Shown here piece by piece: positions 31,701-40,471 of a DNA stretch of 59,163 nucleotides. Each line of letters opens with the position of its first letter. Position 1 is the stretch's first letter. Source of the stretch: Prolixibacteraceae bacterium. GTDB taxonomy: Bacteria > Bacteroidota > Bacteroidia > Bacteroidales > Prolixibacteraceae. The notes beneath the pieces were generated by a model. That model worked only from the letters and a program-made list of their open reading frames with translations. It was not told where the DNA came from and did not search any database. Location: NCBI GenBank assembly GCA_027858715.1, contig JAQICD010000033.1, positions 1-59,163 on the forward strand, written 5' to 3'. The position numbers and the translations under genes were made by a program.

Positions 31701-33153
31701 GCTTGAAATGGTAAAGCGAAATACCAAAAGGATGCAGGAACTTATTGATCAGTTAATGGATTTCAGGAAAATTCAGAAAGGCTTTATGAAATCTGAAATA
31801 TATACCGGCGACATGGTTCTGTTTTTGAAAGAAATATACCGGGTTTTCAAGCCACTGTCCAAGCGTCAGCAAATTCGTTTTTCGTTTATTTGTCCGGTTG
31901 ACGAGCTGAAACTGAATTACGATTATCAGTCGCTCGAAAAAATTGTTTTCAACCTTCTTTCAAACGCATTTAAGCATACAGGCCCCGGAAAGGAAATAAG
32001 TTTAGAAGTTGAAGCCAATCAATCGGGCGATTTTTTTGCAATAAGCGTGAGAGACGAGGGTGAAGGAATTCCCGAAAATGATATGCCACATATTTTTGAG
32101 CGGTTTTACCCCGGAAATCGTTCTCGCTTAAAAGAAGAGTCGAGCACCGGCATTGGTTTGTCGCTGTGTTCGGAACTGGTTGAAATTCTTGGCGGAACCA
32201 TCGATGTTGATAGCAGACGGGGGTACGGCAGCTGTTTTAAAGTTATGCTTCCCATAAAAAAACAAAACAGGGCATCTGGTTCAACCGAAAGTACAGATCC
32301 CGATTTGTATTATACCCACAAATATATTGATGTTGCAGAAAAACATACTATAGCAACTATGCCGGACTCCGGTACAATACAAATCAATGGAAAAGAAACC
32401 CTGTTAATTGTTGAAGATAATCCCGATTTGCAGAAATTCCTGTTTGATCATCTTTCATCAAAATACCATGTTTTACAGGCATACAATGGCGTACAGGGGC
32501 TTCAAATAGCCAATAATGAAAACCCCGAATTGATAATTTGCGATATAATGATGCCCGAGATGGACGGGCTGGAACTTACGCGCATACTTAAATCGGAGTT
32601 TCATACCTGCCATATTCCTATAATTCTGCTAACTGCAAAATCGCACGAGGCCCACAAAATTGAAGGCATTGAAACAGGTGCCGACGATTATATTGTGAAA
32701 CCCTTTAATATGGTTTATCTCGAAAAGCGGTTAGAAAATATACTAATTCAGCGAAAAAAACTCCGCGAGAAGTTTAAGCAAAATGTCGAAATGAAGCCAC
32801 AGGAACTTTCGTCGGCCAGGGTTGACCAGGAATTTATAGATAAAGTTACAGCTCTGGTCGAAGAAAATATGAGCAATGCTGAATTCTCGGTAGATTTGCT
32901 TATCTCGCATTTTAATTTCGGACGTACCATTTTTTATAAGAAGATCAAAGGGGTCACGGGCTATGCACCCAAAGATTACATCCGTATTATCCGCATGAAA
33001 AAGGCAGCCGATTTATTGCTTCAAAATGACATTACGGTTGCTGAGGTTGCCTACGATACCGGGTATAACGACCCCAATTATTTTAGTAAACTTTTCAAAA
33101 AACACTTTGGAATAGCGCCGGTCGATTATCAAAAAAAGAACCGCAGCGTATAA
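28741..33153 (+). CDS. Hybrid two-component system regulator (beta-propeller, Y_Y_Y, HisKA/HATPase, receiver, AraC HTH)
   Basis: Signal peptide; repeated GLSSN..../WIGT propeller motifs; SISHEFKTPLSLILGP H-box; receiver IVEDNPDLQKFL...DIMMPEMDG...TAKS; C-terminal AraC-type HTH (AEVAYDTGYNDPNYFSKLFKKHFG). Confidence 0.98.
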   Translation: MRYCLTLFIVILSFGAWANPRFTFDRLTIEDGLANNSVRTIFQDNEGYLWFGTLNGLSRYDGQQFKTFDYKASDSTSISNNKIRDIFQDGEGFLWVTTYDNNAHRFDPKTETFINFPVVLGDEYIDCSVHFLYESTPGVMWMYISGNGCVRLTPSNEPAGYSLKWFSTNNVLASDNLNTVWKDRQNGIWISTFRGTSYLPNGNSNGNDCYDDVKHYFMGAETAIVSFCESDNAVWAGMQSGDIYKITPDTVSLEWTMPPRNKVLRGVRMMEVDNDGNIYVATEMGLLIINPETGTQKHYMESNSTLNSNYIMSFYFDTYGDCWLATNNRGVTRFQVENETFTHYPLNPSIRQSILEGEKQVFLEDNTGNLWVGIYGGGISRFDRETASFHQYLHEENNPASLSSNLILSLAKDRSGNLWTGTFKRGVNRINLHEDNFNLMKNSSEAERDFLNEMRAVFEDSRQWIWAGDKRGKIAVYDQNFNKLFEPSKYFSKLNIATGVYAFEEDENNNIWIGTKGEGIFVLTNLPGDLRNLTENNVRVYQFSSSEPPEFKLTHKDVFDLHYDSHGQMWVALYHGGVNVIRHALTPQQEILKYDTDDSRPETLSDERVRCILEDHAGNIWIGTAFGLNYVPSQYVETEDKRFVTIARGDNNQSLSYNDVFCLFQDSDERIWIGTSGGGMNRLVERESGSSNFEFEKVQHSDGLSSNMVLSIVEDHNKTLWISTDFGLNKMVLNSGNIEKYYIADGLDEDSFSEGPGLLTSDNKMIFGHISGMAWFAPDSITKSGHLVPVVLTNLKINGATNKEFMNSARRILGDSLRALALKYNENFVTFEFAALDYKAPSKIQYSFKLEGFEPGWNNSGNLNTAIYRELPPGDYVFRLRASNSDGLWVNPEMKLNLSISPPPWRTTWAYSLYLIFSLGLFFLLQRFIMERVKLKHEVQYEKHLADDKLKFYTSISHEFKTPLSLILGPVEDVLAKKKLPSDVTSSLEMVKRNTKRMQELIDQLMDFRKIQKGFMKSEIYTGDMVLFLKEIYRVFKPLSKRQQIRFSFICPVDELKLNYDYQSLEKIVFNLLSNAFKHTGPGKEISLEVEANQSGDFFAISVRDEGEGIPENDMPHIFERFYPGNRSRLKEESSTGIGLSLCSELVEILGGTIDVDSRRGYGSCFKVMLPIKKQNRASGSTESTDPDLYYTHKYIDVAEKHTIATMPDSGTIQINGKETLLIVEDNPDLQKFLFDHLSSKYHVLQAYNGVQGLQIANNENPELIICDIMMPEMDGLELTRILKSEFHTCHIPIILLTAKSHEAHKIEGIETGADDYIVKPFNMVYLEKRLENILIQRKKLREKFKQNVEMKPQELSSARVDQEFIDKVTALVEENMSNAEFSVDLLISHFNFGRTIFYKKIKGVTGYAPKDYIRIIRMKKAADLLLQNDITVAEVAYDTGYNDPNYFSKLFKKHFGIAPVDYQKKNRSV

Positions 33154-33198
33154 AATTTCAGGTTATACTTATCATTCGTCATTCTATACCCGTTAAAC

Positions 33199-33221
33199 TG
33201 TTAGTTTGATGTGTTAGTTTG
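33199..33221 (+). promoter_or_regulatory. Direct repeat TGTTAGTTTG x2, 13-bp period
   Basis: TGTTAGTTTG at 33199-33208 and 33212-33221, in the gap between HTCS and the first PUL structural gene; candidate AraC-type half-sites. Confidence 0.4.
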
Positions 33222-33291
33222 TATGTGTCATATAAAACAGGTATATACACTAATGTTAAAAACAGTTTGTAGGGTGTATTGTGTACAAAAG

Positions 33292-33325
33292 AACAGGGTA
33301 TTCTGTTAATTTGCAGTTAAATTTG
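33292..33325 (+). promoter_or_regulatory. Candidate PUL promoter: AACAG-N6-CTGTT inverted repeat plus TAAATTTG -7 element
   Basis: AACAG 33292-33296 / CTGTT 33303-33307; TAAATTTG 33318-33325; no TTTG -33 at consensus spacing. Confidence 0.45.
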
Positions 33326-33370
33326 ATGTCAGAAAATAATCACTAAATAATAAACTAACTAATCGAAACA

Positions 33371-35557
33371 ATGCAAAGATTCATTAATTACTTGTTAGTG
33401 CTATCCATGCTTTGTTGTACGCTGTTTTTTACTTCGTGCGAGAAAGAGATGGAAAAGTATTATGAAACACCTGACTGGCTTAAGGGAAATGCGTATGAGT
33501 TGCTTCAATCGGAAGGAAATTATACTATTTTTCTGGAAGCTATTGAACTTGCCGGATTTTCTGAACTGGTGGGTGGTAAAGGAATTATCACAGTAATGGC
33601 TCCGTCTGATGAGGCTTTTAGCAAATTCTTATCTGAAAAAGGATATGGCTTGGTAAGCGACATTCCGGATGACGAACTGAAAAAAATTGTGGGTTATCAT
33701 CTTGTTTACTATTCGTTTAACAAAGAGCAATTTGCCAATTATCAGCCCAATGGCAGTGGCATGGAAAACCCGCTAGAGAAGGGACTTTATTATAAGCACC
33801 GCACCAAGGCGCTGAATCCGGTTACTACCGAAACGGATCCTGTTACCGAGGAGGAAGTTAAAGTAATTCACAAAGAACTTTTTCTGCCGGTACTATCTGA
33901 AAATTTCTTCAATACAAAACAAATTGATGCCAAATCGAATTATGAATATTTTTTCGAAGGCAGCACATGGACTGGTGCCGATGGCGGTTTTAACGTTGCT
34001 TCGGCCTCAGTTGACGAGTATGCTTTGGTAACCGATAATGGTTATTTGTATAAAATTGACAGGGTGCTTGAACCACTGGAAACCATTCATAAAAGTTTGC
34101 GGAATAAGGGCAACTATTCTGATTTCCTGTCTATGTACGATCGCTTCTCGAACTTTTGGTACGACGAGGATGCCACTACCAACTATGGTGGAGGTGATTC
34201 GCTTTATGTACACATGCACTCGGGATTGCCCCGGATTGCATCAGAATGGCCATATAATGGCGAAGGCACATTGCCCGATTATGCTAATCTGGCTGCGCTT
34301 GCCAAAGACGCTTTTAGTGTTTTTGTGCCTGATAATGATGCCCTTTCAGGTTTCTTTGATAAATACTGGGCGACATATTATCCTTCAATCGACTCCGTTT
34401 ATTTTTTGCAGGTGGGATACTTGCTCGATAATCATGTATATTCTGAAGGATTGGCTTTTCCCGAAGAGATACAAAACAATACAATTAAAACTACTTACGG
34501 TACACCTGTTTCGTTCGATACGGATGCAGATGTTACGATAAGTCAGATATGTGCTAACGGGGCATATTATGGTTTAAGTGATGTGCAGGTACCTGCTATG
34601 TTTAAAAATGTGACAAGCCCTGCTTTCCAATCGCCTGAATACCGAATGTTTTTGTTTATGATGGCCCGATCGGGTATGGTATTACCCTTAACCGGAAAAT
34701 CAATAAACTACACCGTTTTTTATCCAAGCGATGAGGTAATAAAAAGTTCAGGTTACTATGATCTGGACATTCAATATTACGACCCGAATCCAAAAAAATA
34801 TCAAGATGATGTTATTCGTATTCTTGATGGTACATGGGTTGAATTATCGACCGGTGCTATGCGTGGATTTATCGACGACCATACTGCTACTGATGTTTTA
34901 ACTGAAGTGTCGGGTGTAAAAATTTATAAAACTCGTACCAGCCTTAATTATTTATATGCAAAGGACGACTCAATTGCTTCAACGCGGATGTTTAACGAAG
35001 AAACCGGTTTTGTTTCTATGAGCAGACTTGGTAAACAATGGGAAAATGGTGAAACGTTTAATGTTGATACTCTCTTGCTTCGTAACAAAATTCCATTTAA
35101 AGCAGAAATTTCATCGGCCGATGAGTATGCATATTTGAGTGAGTTTGAAGAGTTTTCTAAACTTTTAATGCGGGCAGGCTTTTTGCCGATTAATAATCCG
35201 CTCGATTTTATTCTTGAAAACTTTATGGTGTTTATCCCCAGCAACGAGGCTATTCTCAATGCACCCGAAGGAGTCATTCCTGAAAATGCACAGGAACTTG
35301 CCGAATATTTGAAGTATTATTTTGTACCCATGTCGGCTAATTTCTTATCCGATTATTTATTTCCGGGTACCGGATTTTCGGGTGAACTCAAAACCTATCA
35401 GAAACAAGGATTGGAATCTTCGGTTTTCGAAATAGCCGACCAGCAAGACGGTTTGCATATTGTCAGCCCTGGAGGCACAGCTAAAGTACTTAGCTCCATC
35501 CCCAAAGTTTACTCCGACGGAGCTGCTTATCTGATTGACGGATTAATTCAACCTTAA
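33371..35557 (+). CDS. FAS1 (fasciclin) multidomain lipoprotein
   Basis: Lipobox LFFTSC-EKEMEKYYE; about four FAS1-like segments (ITVMAPSDEAFSKFL, FSVFVPDNDALSGFF, YTVFYPSDEVIKSSG, FMVFIPSNEAILNA). Confidence 0.87.
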   Translation: MQRFINYLLVLSMLCCTLFFTSCEKEMEKYYETPDWLKGNAYELLQSEGNYTIFLEAIELAGFSELVGGKGIITVMAPSDEAFSKFLSEKGYGLVSDIPDDELKKIVGYHLVYYSFNKEQFANYQPNGSGMENPLEKGLYYKHRTKALNPVTTETDPVTEEEVKVIHKELFLPVLSENFFNTKQIDAKSNYEYFFEGSTWTGADGGFNVASASVDEYALVTDNGYLYKIDRVLEPLETIHKSLRNKGNYSDFLSMYDRFSNFWYDEDATTNYGGGDSLYVHMHSGLPRIASEWPYNGEGTLPDYANLAALAKDAFSVFVPDNDALSGFFDKYWATYYPSIDSVYFLQVGYLLDNHVYSEGLAFPEEIQNNTIKTTYGTPVSFDTDADVTISQICANGAYYGLSDVQVPAMFKNVTSPAFQSPEYRMFLFMMARSGMVLPLTGKSINYTVFYPSDEVIKSSGYYDLDIQYYDPNPKKYQDDVIRILDGTWVELSTGAMRGFIDDHTATDVLTEVSGVKIYKTRTSLNYLYAKDDSIASTRMFNEETGFVSMSRLGKQWENGETFNVDTLLLRNKIPFKAEISSADEYAYLSEFEEFSKLLMRAGFLPINNPLDFILENFMVFIPSNEAILNAPEGVIPENAQELAEYLKYYFVPMSANFLSDYLFPGTGFSGELKTYQKQGLESSVFEIADQQDGLHIVSPGGTAKVLSSIPKVYSDGAAYLIDGLIQP

Positions 35558-35629
35558 AAGGAAATTGAGAGAGAAACGGGTTCCGGATTTTTGGGACAAG
35601 TTACCTTTGAATATTAAAAATATAAACGA

Positions 35630-38600
35630 ATGAAACTAAAATATACAATAACAGTTCTTCTATTATTATTTACTGCTTCCTTGTTAAAAGCACAGGTAAC
35701 TACCATTACAGGGAATGTGAAAGATGAAACAGGAGAACCGCTTCCGGGTTGTAATATTGTGTTGGAAAATGTACAACGCCGTGCATACTCGGGAACCATA
35801 ACCAATTTCGACGGTAATTACCGCTTGAATGTGCCGGGTGGGCAAAACCTTACCGTGGTATTTTCTTTTATTGGCTACAAATCGCAACGAGTATCTTATA
35901 CAGGGCAATCAAAAATAGATATTACCCTGCAACCCGACGATGTGGCTCTCGACGATATCGTTGTAACCTCTCAGCGAGGACAAATCAATACACTCGGGCT
36001 TACCAAAAAAGAAGTTGTTTCTTCATCGCAAACTTTCAGGATGGACGACATGGAGTCGAAGTCCACACTTTCAATTGAAGAGGCAATTCAAGGGCGACTT
36101 GCCAACGTTGATATTGTTTCGGGTGGCGACCCCGGTTCGCGAAGCTCAATTCGTATTCGCGGTACAGCTTCATTAAATTCAAATGCCGAACCGCTCATCG
36201 TAATCGATGGGATACCTTATCCTACAAATATTGAAGACGACTTTAACTTTGCTACAGCTAACGACGAAGATTTTGGTGCGCTTGTGAACATTTCGCCCGC
36301 CGATATCGAATCGATTGAAGTATTGAAAGATGCTGCGGCTACTGCGATTTGGGGCTCAAAAGGTGCCAACGGTGTACTTATTTTTACTACCAAAAAAGGA
36401 CGAAGCGGTAAAACACGTTTTTCGTTCAGTAGTAAAATGGGCTTTAACCGCGAACCAAATACCATTCCAATGCTCGACTCGAAACAATATGTGAGTATGG
36501 TGCAGGATGCCCTTTGGAATTCGGTTAACGACTTAGGTTATCAAAGTGGAATCGGTTATCTTAGTTATTTATATAATACAAGCGAAATTAATTTCGACCC
36601 AAGTTGGGAATATTTCGATGAGTATAATCAGGAAACCGATTGGATGTCGGAAGTGACACAGACTGGTTTTTCTACCGATAACAACTTCTCGATGAGTGGT
36701 GGTGGCGATAAAGCAACTTACCGTTTTTCACTCGGATACCTGAATGAATTAGGAACAACCATCGGAACCGATTTCGAGCGCTTCAATACCATGATCAGCT
36801 TAAATTACCGGTTCTCAGACAAATTCAGAATCAACGCTGATTTTTCGTATTCGCAAAGTGTACGAAATAGTAACTGGACAAAGAAAGATTTTTCGGGTGC
36901 GCGTTCAGAAGCGATGAAAAAAATGCCCAACATGAGTCCCTATGTTATTGGTGAAGACGGAGAGCGTACCGATGAGTATTTTACACCCATTCAGAACTTC
37001 CAGGGGTCGTGGAATCTGAACGAAATGTACAACCCGGTAGCCTTGGCACACGAATCAATTAACCGTACCGGAGGTCGAAACGGACGGGTGGTTTTTGCCA
37101 TGTTTTACGATGTGCTTCCCGGTCTTCAGTACCAGGGACGAATTGGTCTTGACATGCGAACAACCAAAAACAAAAAACTTTTGCCAAATGTGGTATCCGG
37201 GGTTCGTTTGGTTGATGACATGAGCAACCTGGCTTCGGATAACCTGTCGGACAAGATGTATATCACTACCGAAAACAAGTTAATTTATAGAAAAACTTTT
37301 GCTGAGGTTCATAAGATTATTTTCACAGGTATTTTTCAAACATACGAAGGCCGTAGCTCGAGTTATTCGAGTAGCTCAAGCGGTACGGCTTCATCGTCGC
37401 TTGCCGACCCTACAGGTGGAGCAGTGGTTGCCGGTATTGGCTCGGGAAGCTCTTTAACTCGTAATCTTGGTTTTATCGGTAACGCGCACTATACATTCAA
37501 CGAAAAATACATCATTTCGGCCGGTTACCGGCAGGAAGCCAACTCGAGCATGGGTAAAAATACACGTTGGGGAGGTTTCCCAACAGTAGGACTTGCCTGG
37601 CATTTTGGCGACGAAAGTTTTGTTCAGGATCTGGGATGGGTTAATATTGGAAAACTTCGTTATAGCTGGGGACAAGCAGGAAATGCACCAGGCGGAGCTT
37701 ATCCGTATATTGGCACCTTCAATGCCCTTAACGAAAACTATATTTCAATGCCAGCCATTGAGCCCAACAAAATACAACTTGATAACCTGAAGTGGGAAAC
37801 GGTAACCCAAACAAACATCGGGGTCGATTTAGAAATGCTCGATAACCGTTTGCGGATAACTGCCGAAGCTTATAATAAAGTTACTACCGATTTGCTTCAA
37901 AAAGACATTGGTATCCCAAGTACAACAGGCTACAGCTCTGTAAAATGGTATAACTCGGGTTCGATGACAAACACTGGCTTCGAATTTATTGCTGCCTATG
38001 ATATGGTTCGCAATAAAGATTTTCGCTTTACTGTTGATTTCAACATTTCGCGAAATGTGAACGAAGTGGTTGAATTGCCAGATAACAAGCAGTTTGAAAA
38101 TTATACTTTTGGAAACCGTAACTTTGCACACAAAGTTGTTGAAGGCAACCCACTGGGATCGTTTTACGGTTATAAGTGTCTGGGTGTTTACCAAAATGTT
38201 GACGAGACTTATGCCCGCGATTTGAATGGGAATATCATAAACGATATTGCCGGGGAATCCGTAATTATGGCCAATGGTACTACACCGGTTTACCCTGGTG
38301 ATGCCAAATATGCCGATGTTAACGGCGATGGCGTAATTGATAAATACGACATTGTTTATATCGGAAATGCCATGCCACTGTTTACAGGAGGTATAAGCCT
38401 TAATTTGCGCTATAAAGATTTTACTCTGTCTTCATTCTTCCATGGCAGATTTGGAAATAAAGTGGTTAACGCAACGCGCATGAACACTGAAAATATGCGT
38501 GGAGCCAATAATCAGAGTACTGCAGTACTTAAGCGCTGGAGACACGAGGGAGATGATACCATGATACCACGCGCTTTGTATGGCAGGGGCTACAACACCC

Positions 38601-38869
38601 TCGGATCAGACCGCTTTGTTGAAGATGGTTCTTTTGTTCGTTTGAAAACTTTATCACTAAAGTATTCTTTGCCCAAAACAGTGCTAAATAACTGGGGTGT
38701 CGATCGTTTTGATATTTGGGTTACAGGCTACGACTTGTTTACCTGGACCAAATATACCGGACAAGATCCGGAGGTTTCACTTTCGAACAACATTTATATG
38801 CTCAGTGTCGATAAATCAAGCACTCCAAAGCCACGACGTTTTGCTTTGGGCGTAACATTAAACTTTTAA
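35630..38869 (+). CDS. SusC/RagA family TonB-linked outer membrane protein
   Basis: Carboxypeptidase-like N-domain (GNVKDETGEPLPGCNIVLE), TonB-box-like LDDIVVTSQ, SIRIRGTASLNSNAEPLIVIDGIPY, IESIEVLKDAAATAIWGSKGANGVLIFTTKKG. Confidence 0.98.
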   Translation: MKLKYTITVLLLLFTASLLKAQVTTITGNVKDETGEPLPGCNIVLENVQRRAYSGTITNFDGNYRLNVPGGQNLTVVFSFIGYKSQRVSYTGQSKIDITLQPDDVALDDIVVTSQRGQINTLGLTKKEVVSSSQTFRMDDMESKSTLSIEEAIQGRLANVDIVSGGDPGSRSSIRIRGTASLNSNAEPLIVIDGIPYPTNIEDDFNFATANDEDFGALVNISPADIESIEVLKDAAATAIWGSKGANGVLIFTTKKGRSGKTRFSFSSKMGFNREPNTIPMLDSKQYVSMVQDALWNSVNDLGYQSGIGYLSYLYNTSEINFDPSWEYFDEYNQETDWMSEVTQTGFSTDNNFSMSGGGDKATYRFSLGYLNELGTTIGTDFERFNTMISLNYRFSDKFRINADFSYSQSVRNSNWTKKDFSGARSEAMKKMPNMSPYVIGEDGERTDEYFTPIQNFQGSWNLNEMYNPVALAHESINRTGGRNGRVVFAMFYDVLPGLQYQGRIGLDMRTTKNKKLLPNVVSGVRLVDDMSNLASDNLSDKMYITTENKLIYRKTFAEVHKIIFTGIFQTYEGRSSSYSSSSSGTASSSLADPTGGAVVAGIGSGSSLTRNLGFIGNAHYTFNEKYIISAGYRQEANSSMGKNTRWGGFPTVGLAWHFGDESFVQDLGWVNIGKLRYSWGQAGNAPGGAYPYIGTFNALNENYISMPAIEPNKIQLDNLKWETVTQTNIGVDLEMLDNRLRITAEAYNKVTTDLLQKDIGIPSTTGYSSVKWYNSGSMTNTGFEFIAAYDMVRNKDFRFTVDFNISRNVNEVVELPDNKQFENYTFGNRNFAHKVVEGNPLGSFYGYKCLGVYQNVDETYARDLNGNIINDIAGESVIMANGTTPVYPGDAKYADVNGDGVIDKYDIVYIGNAMPLFTGGISLNLRYKDFTLSSFFHGRFGNKVVNATRMNTENMRGANNQSTAVLKRWRHEGDDTMIPRALYGRGYNTLGSDRFVEDGSFVRLKTLSLKYSLPKTVLNNWGVDRFDIWVTGYDLFTWTKYTGQDPEVSLSNNIYMLSVDKSSTPKPRRFALGVTLNF

Positions 38870-38881
38870 ACTGTTAGGGAG

Positions 38882-40471
38882 ATGAAGAAAATACAATATA
38901 AAAGCTTAAAATCCTTAACCGGATTTATTCAAAACAGAAGTTCAGTTACCTTAAAACGGTTACTGAGTGTGAAAGGAAGTCTGATAGCAGGCTTACTCAT
39001 CGTTCTCACTTTGGGTACATCGTGTAACGAATGGCTTGATGTACTTCCCGAAAACGACCAGGTAGCCGATGAGTATTGGCAAACCAAAGAAGAAGTTGAA
39101 GCCGTTATTTCGGCATGTTACGTGGAGTATCGCTCAACAGTGTCGCAACAACTTATATGGGGTGAATTGCGAGGCAACTCATTACAATTAAATGGCGTAA
39201 TTAATTATGATTTGTGGGAATTTAATCGCTGGGAAATTTTGCCCGACAACGATCTTTGTAAGTGGTCCTCATGGTACAAAATAATCAATCTATCGAACAT
39301 GGTTATCGAATATGCACCATTGGTGTCCGACAGGGACAAATCGTTCAGTCAGTCAGTGATGAGTTCGTATGTTGCCGAAGCTTATTATCTCAGGGCACTG
39401 GCCTATTTCTTTCTGGTTCGAAACTTCAGGGAAGTGCCGCTTATCCTCGAACCGTATATGAACGACAACCAGGATTATGAAATTCCGAAAGCCGGTGAAC
39501 AAGAAATATGGGATCAGATTGTAGCCGATTTGCTTATTGCTGAAGAGGGTACAAAATCGTATTTCTCAGAACCAGATATCTGGGCTTCGAAAGGCCGGGC
39601 AACCAAATGGGCTGTAAAAGCTACAATGGCTGATGTGTATTTATGGACAAAAAATTACGAAGAATCAATCGTTAAATGCAACGAAGTCATTAATTCGGGG
39701 CGGGTTGGTTTAATAAGTGGTATTATAAACGAGAATGAAAACAACTGGTTCAATATATTTTCTGAAGGCAACACAAACGAAGGGATTTTTGAACTTCAGT
39801 GGGATTATAACCTAGGACAAAACAATAGTACATTGTATAACCTGTTTAGTGGAGAATCGTCATACCATTATGTGATTTCTCAAAATCTTTATGTACAGTT
39901 TTTATTCTCTCAAAACGATATTCGGGGGTTAAATGCATCTTATACCTTGCCTGGAGGTAAGATTTGGAAATATATCGGTTCAACAGCCGGAAATAATTTT
40001 GTTGCCGCAGAGATGGGTATGATGCGTAGTAGTCAGGAAAAAGACCAGAATTGGATAATGTATCGGATTGCTGATGTTTACCTGATGAAAGCCGAAGCCC
40101 TGGTAATGCAGGGAAATTATGAAGCAGCTGTTGAAATTGTAAATAAGATACGGACACGTGCTAAAGTAACTCAGATGGCAGATGTTTTACCTACAGAAAT
40201 GGAAATGATTGAGCTTGTGTTAAACGAGCGGGCAATGGAACTTGTAGCTGAAGGTAAGCGTTGGTACGATTTACTCAGAGTATCGAGAATCAGCGATGAA
40301 TATCTGAGTTATATGATTGACGAGGTGTTGACAAATGCATCGCCCAGCAGGGCTGTAATTATTCAGGCTAAGTTGAGAGACAGGAATAGTCATTATCTGC
40401 CTGTGCATATCGATGAACTGGAAAACAACAAAGCAATGGTGCAGAACCCATTTTATGAAAACCTAAATTAG
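38882..40471 (+). CDS. RagB/SusD family lipoprotein
   Basis: Lipobox LTLGTSC-NEWLDVLPEND; YLRALAYFFLVRNFREVPLI; NERAMELVAEGKRWYDLLR; YLPVHIDELENNKAMVQNP. Confidence 0.96.
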   Translation: MKKIQYKSLKSLTGFIQNRSSVTLKRLLSVKGSLIAGLLIVLTLGTSCNEWLDVLPENDQVADEYWQTKEEVEAVISACYVEYRSTVSQQLIWGELRGNSLQLNGVINYDLWEFNRWEILPDNDLCKWSSWYKIINLSNMVIEYAPLVSDRDKSFSQSVMSSYVAEAYYLRALAYFFLVRNFREVPLILEPYMNDNQDYEIPKAGEQEIWDQIVADLLIAEEGTKSYFSEPDIWASKGRATKWAVKATMADVYLWTKNYEESIVKCNEVINSGRVGLISGIINENENNWFNIFSEGNTNEGIFELQWDYNLGQNNSTLYNLFSGESSYHYVISQNLYVQFLFSQNDIRGLNASYTLPGGKIWKYIGSTAGNNFVAAEMGMMRSSQEKDQNWIMYRIADVYLMKAEALVMQGNYEAAVEIVNKIRTRAKVTQMADVLPTEMEMIELVLNERAMELVAEGKRWYDLLRVSRISDEYLSYMIDEVLTNASPSRAVIIQAKLRDRNSHYLPVHIDELENNKAMVQNPFYENLN

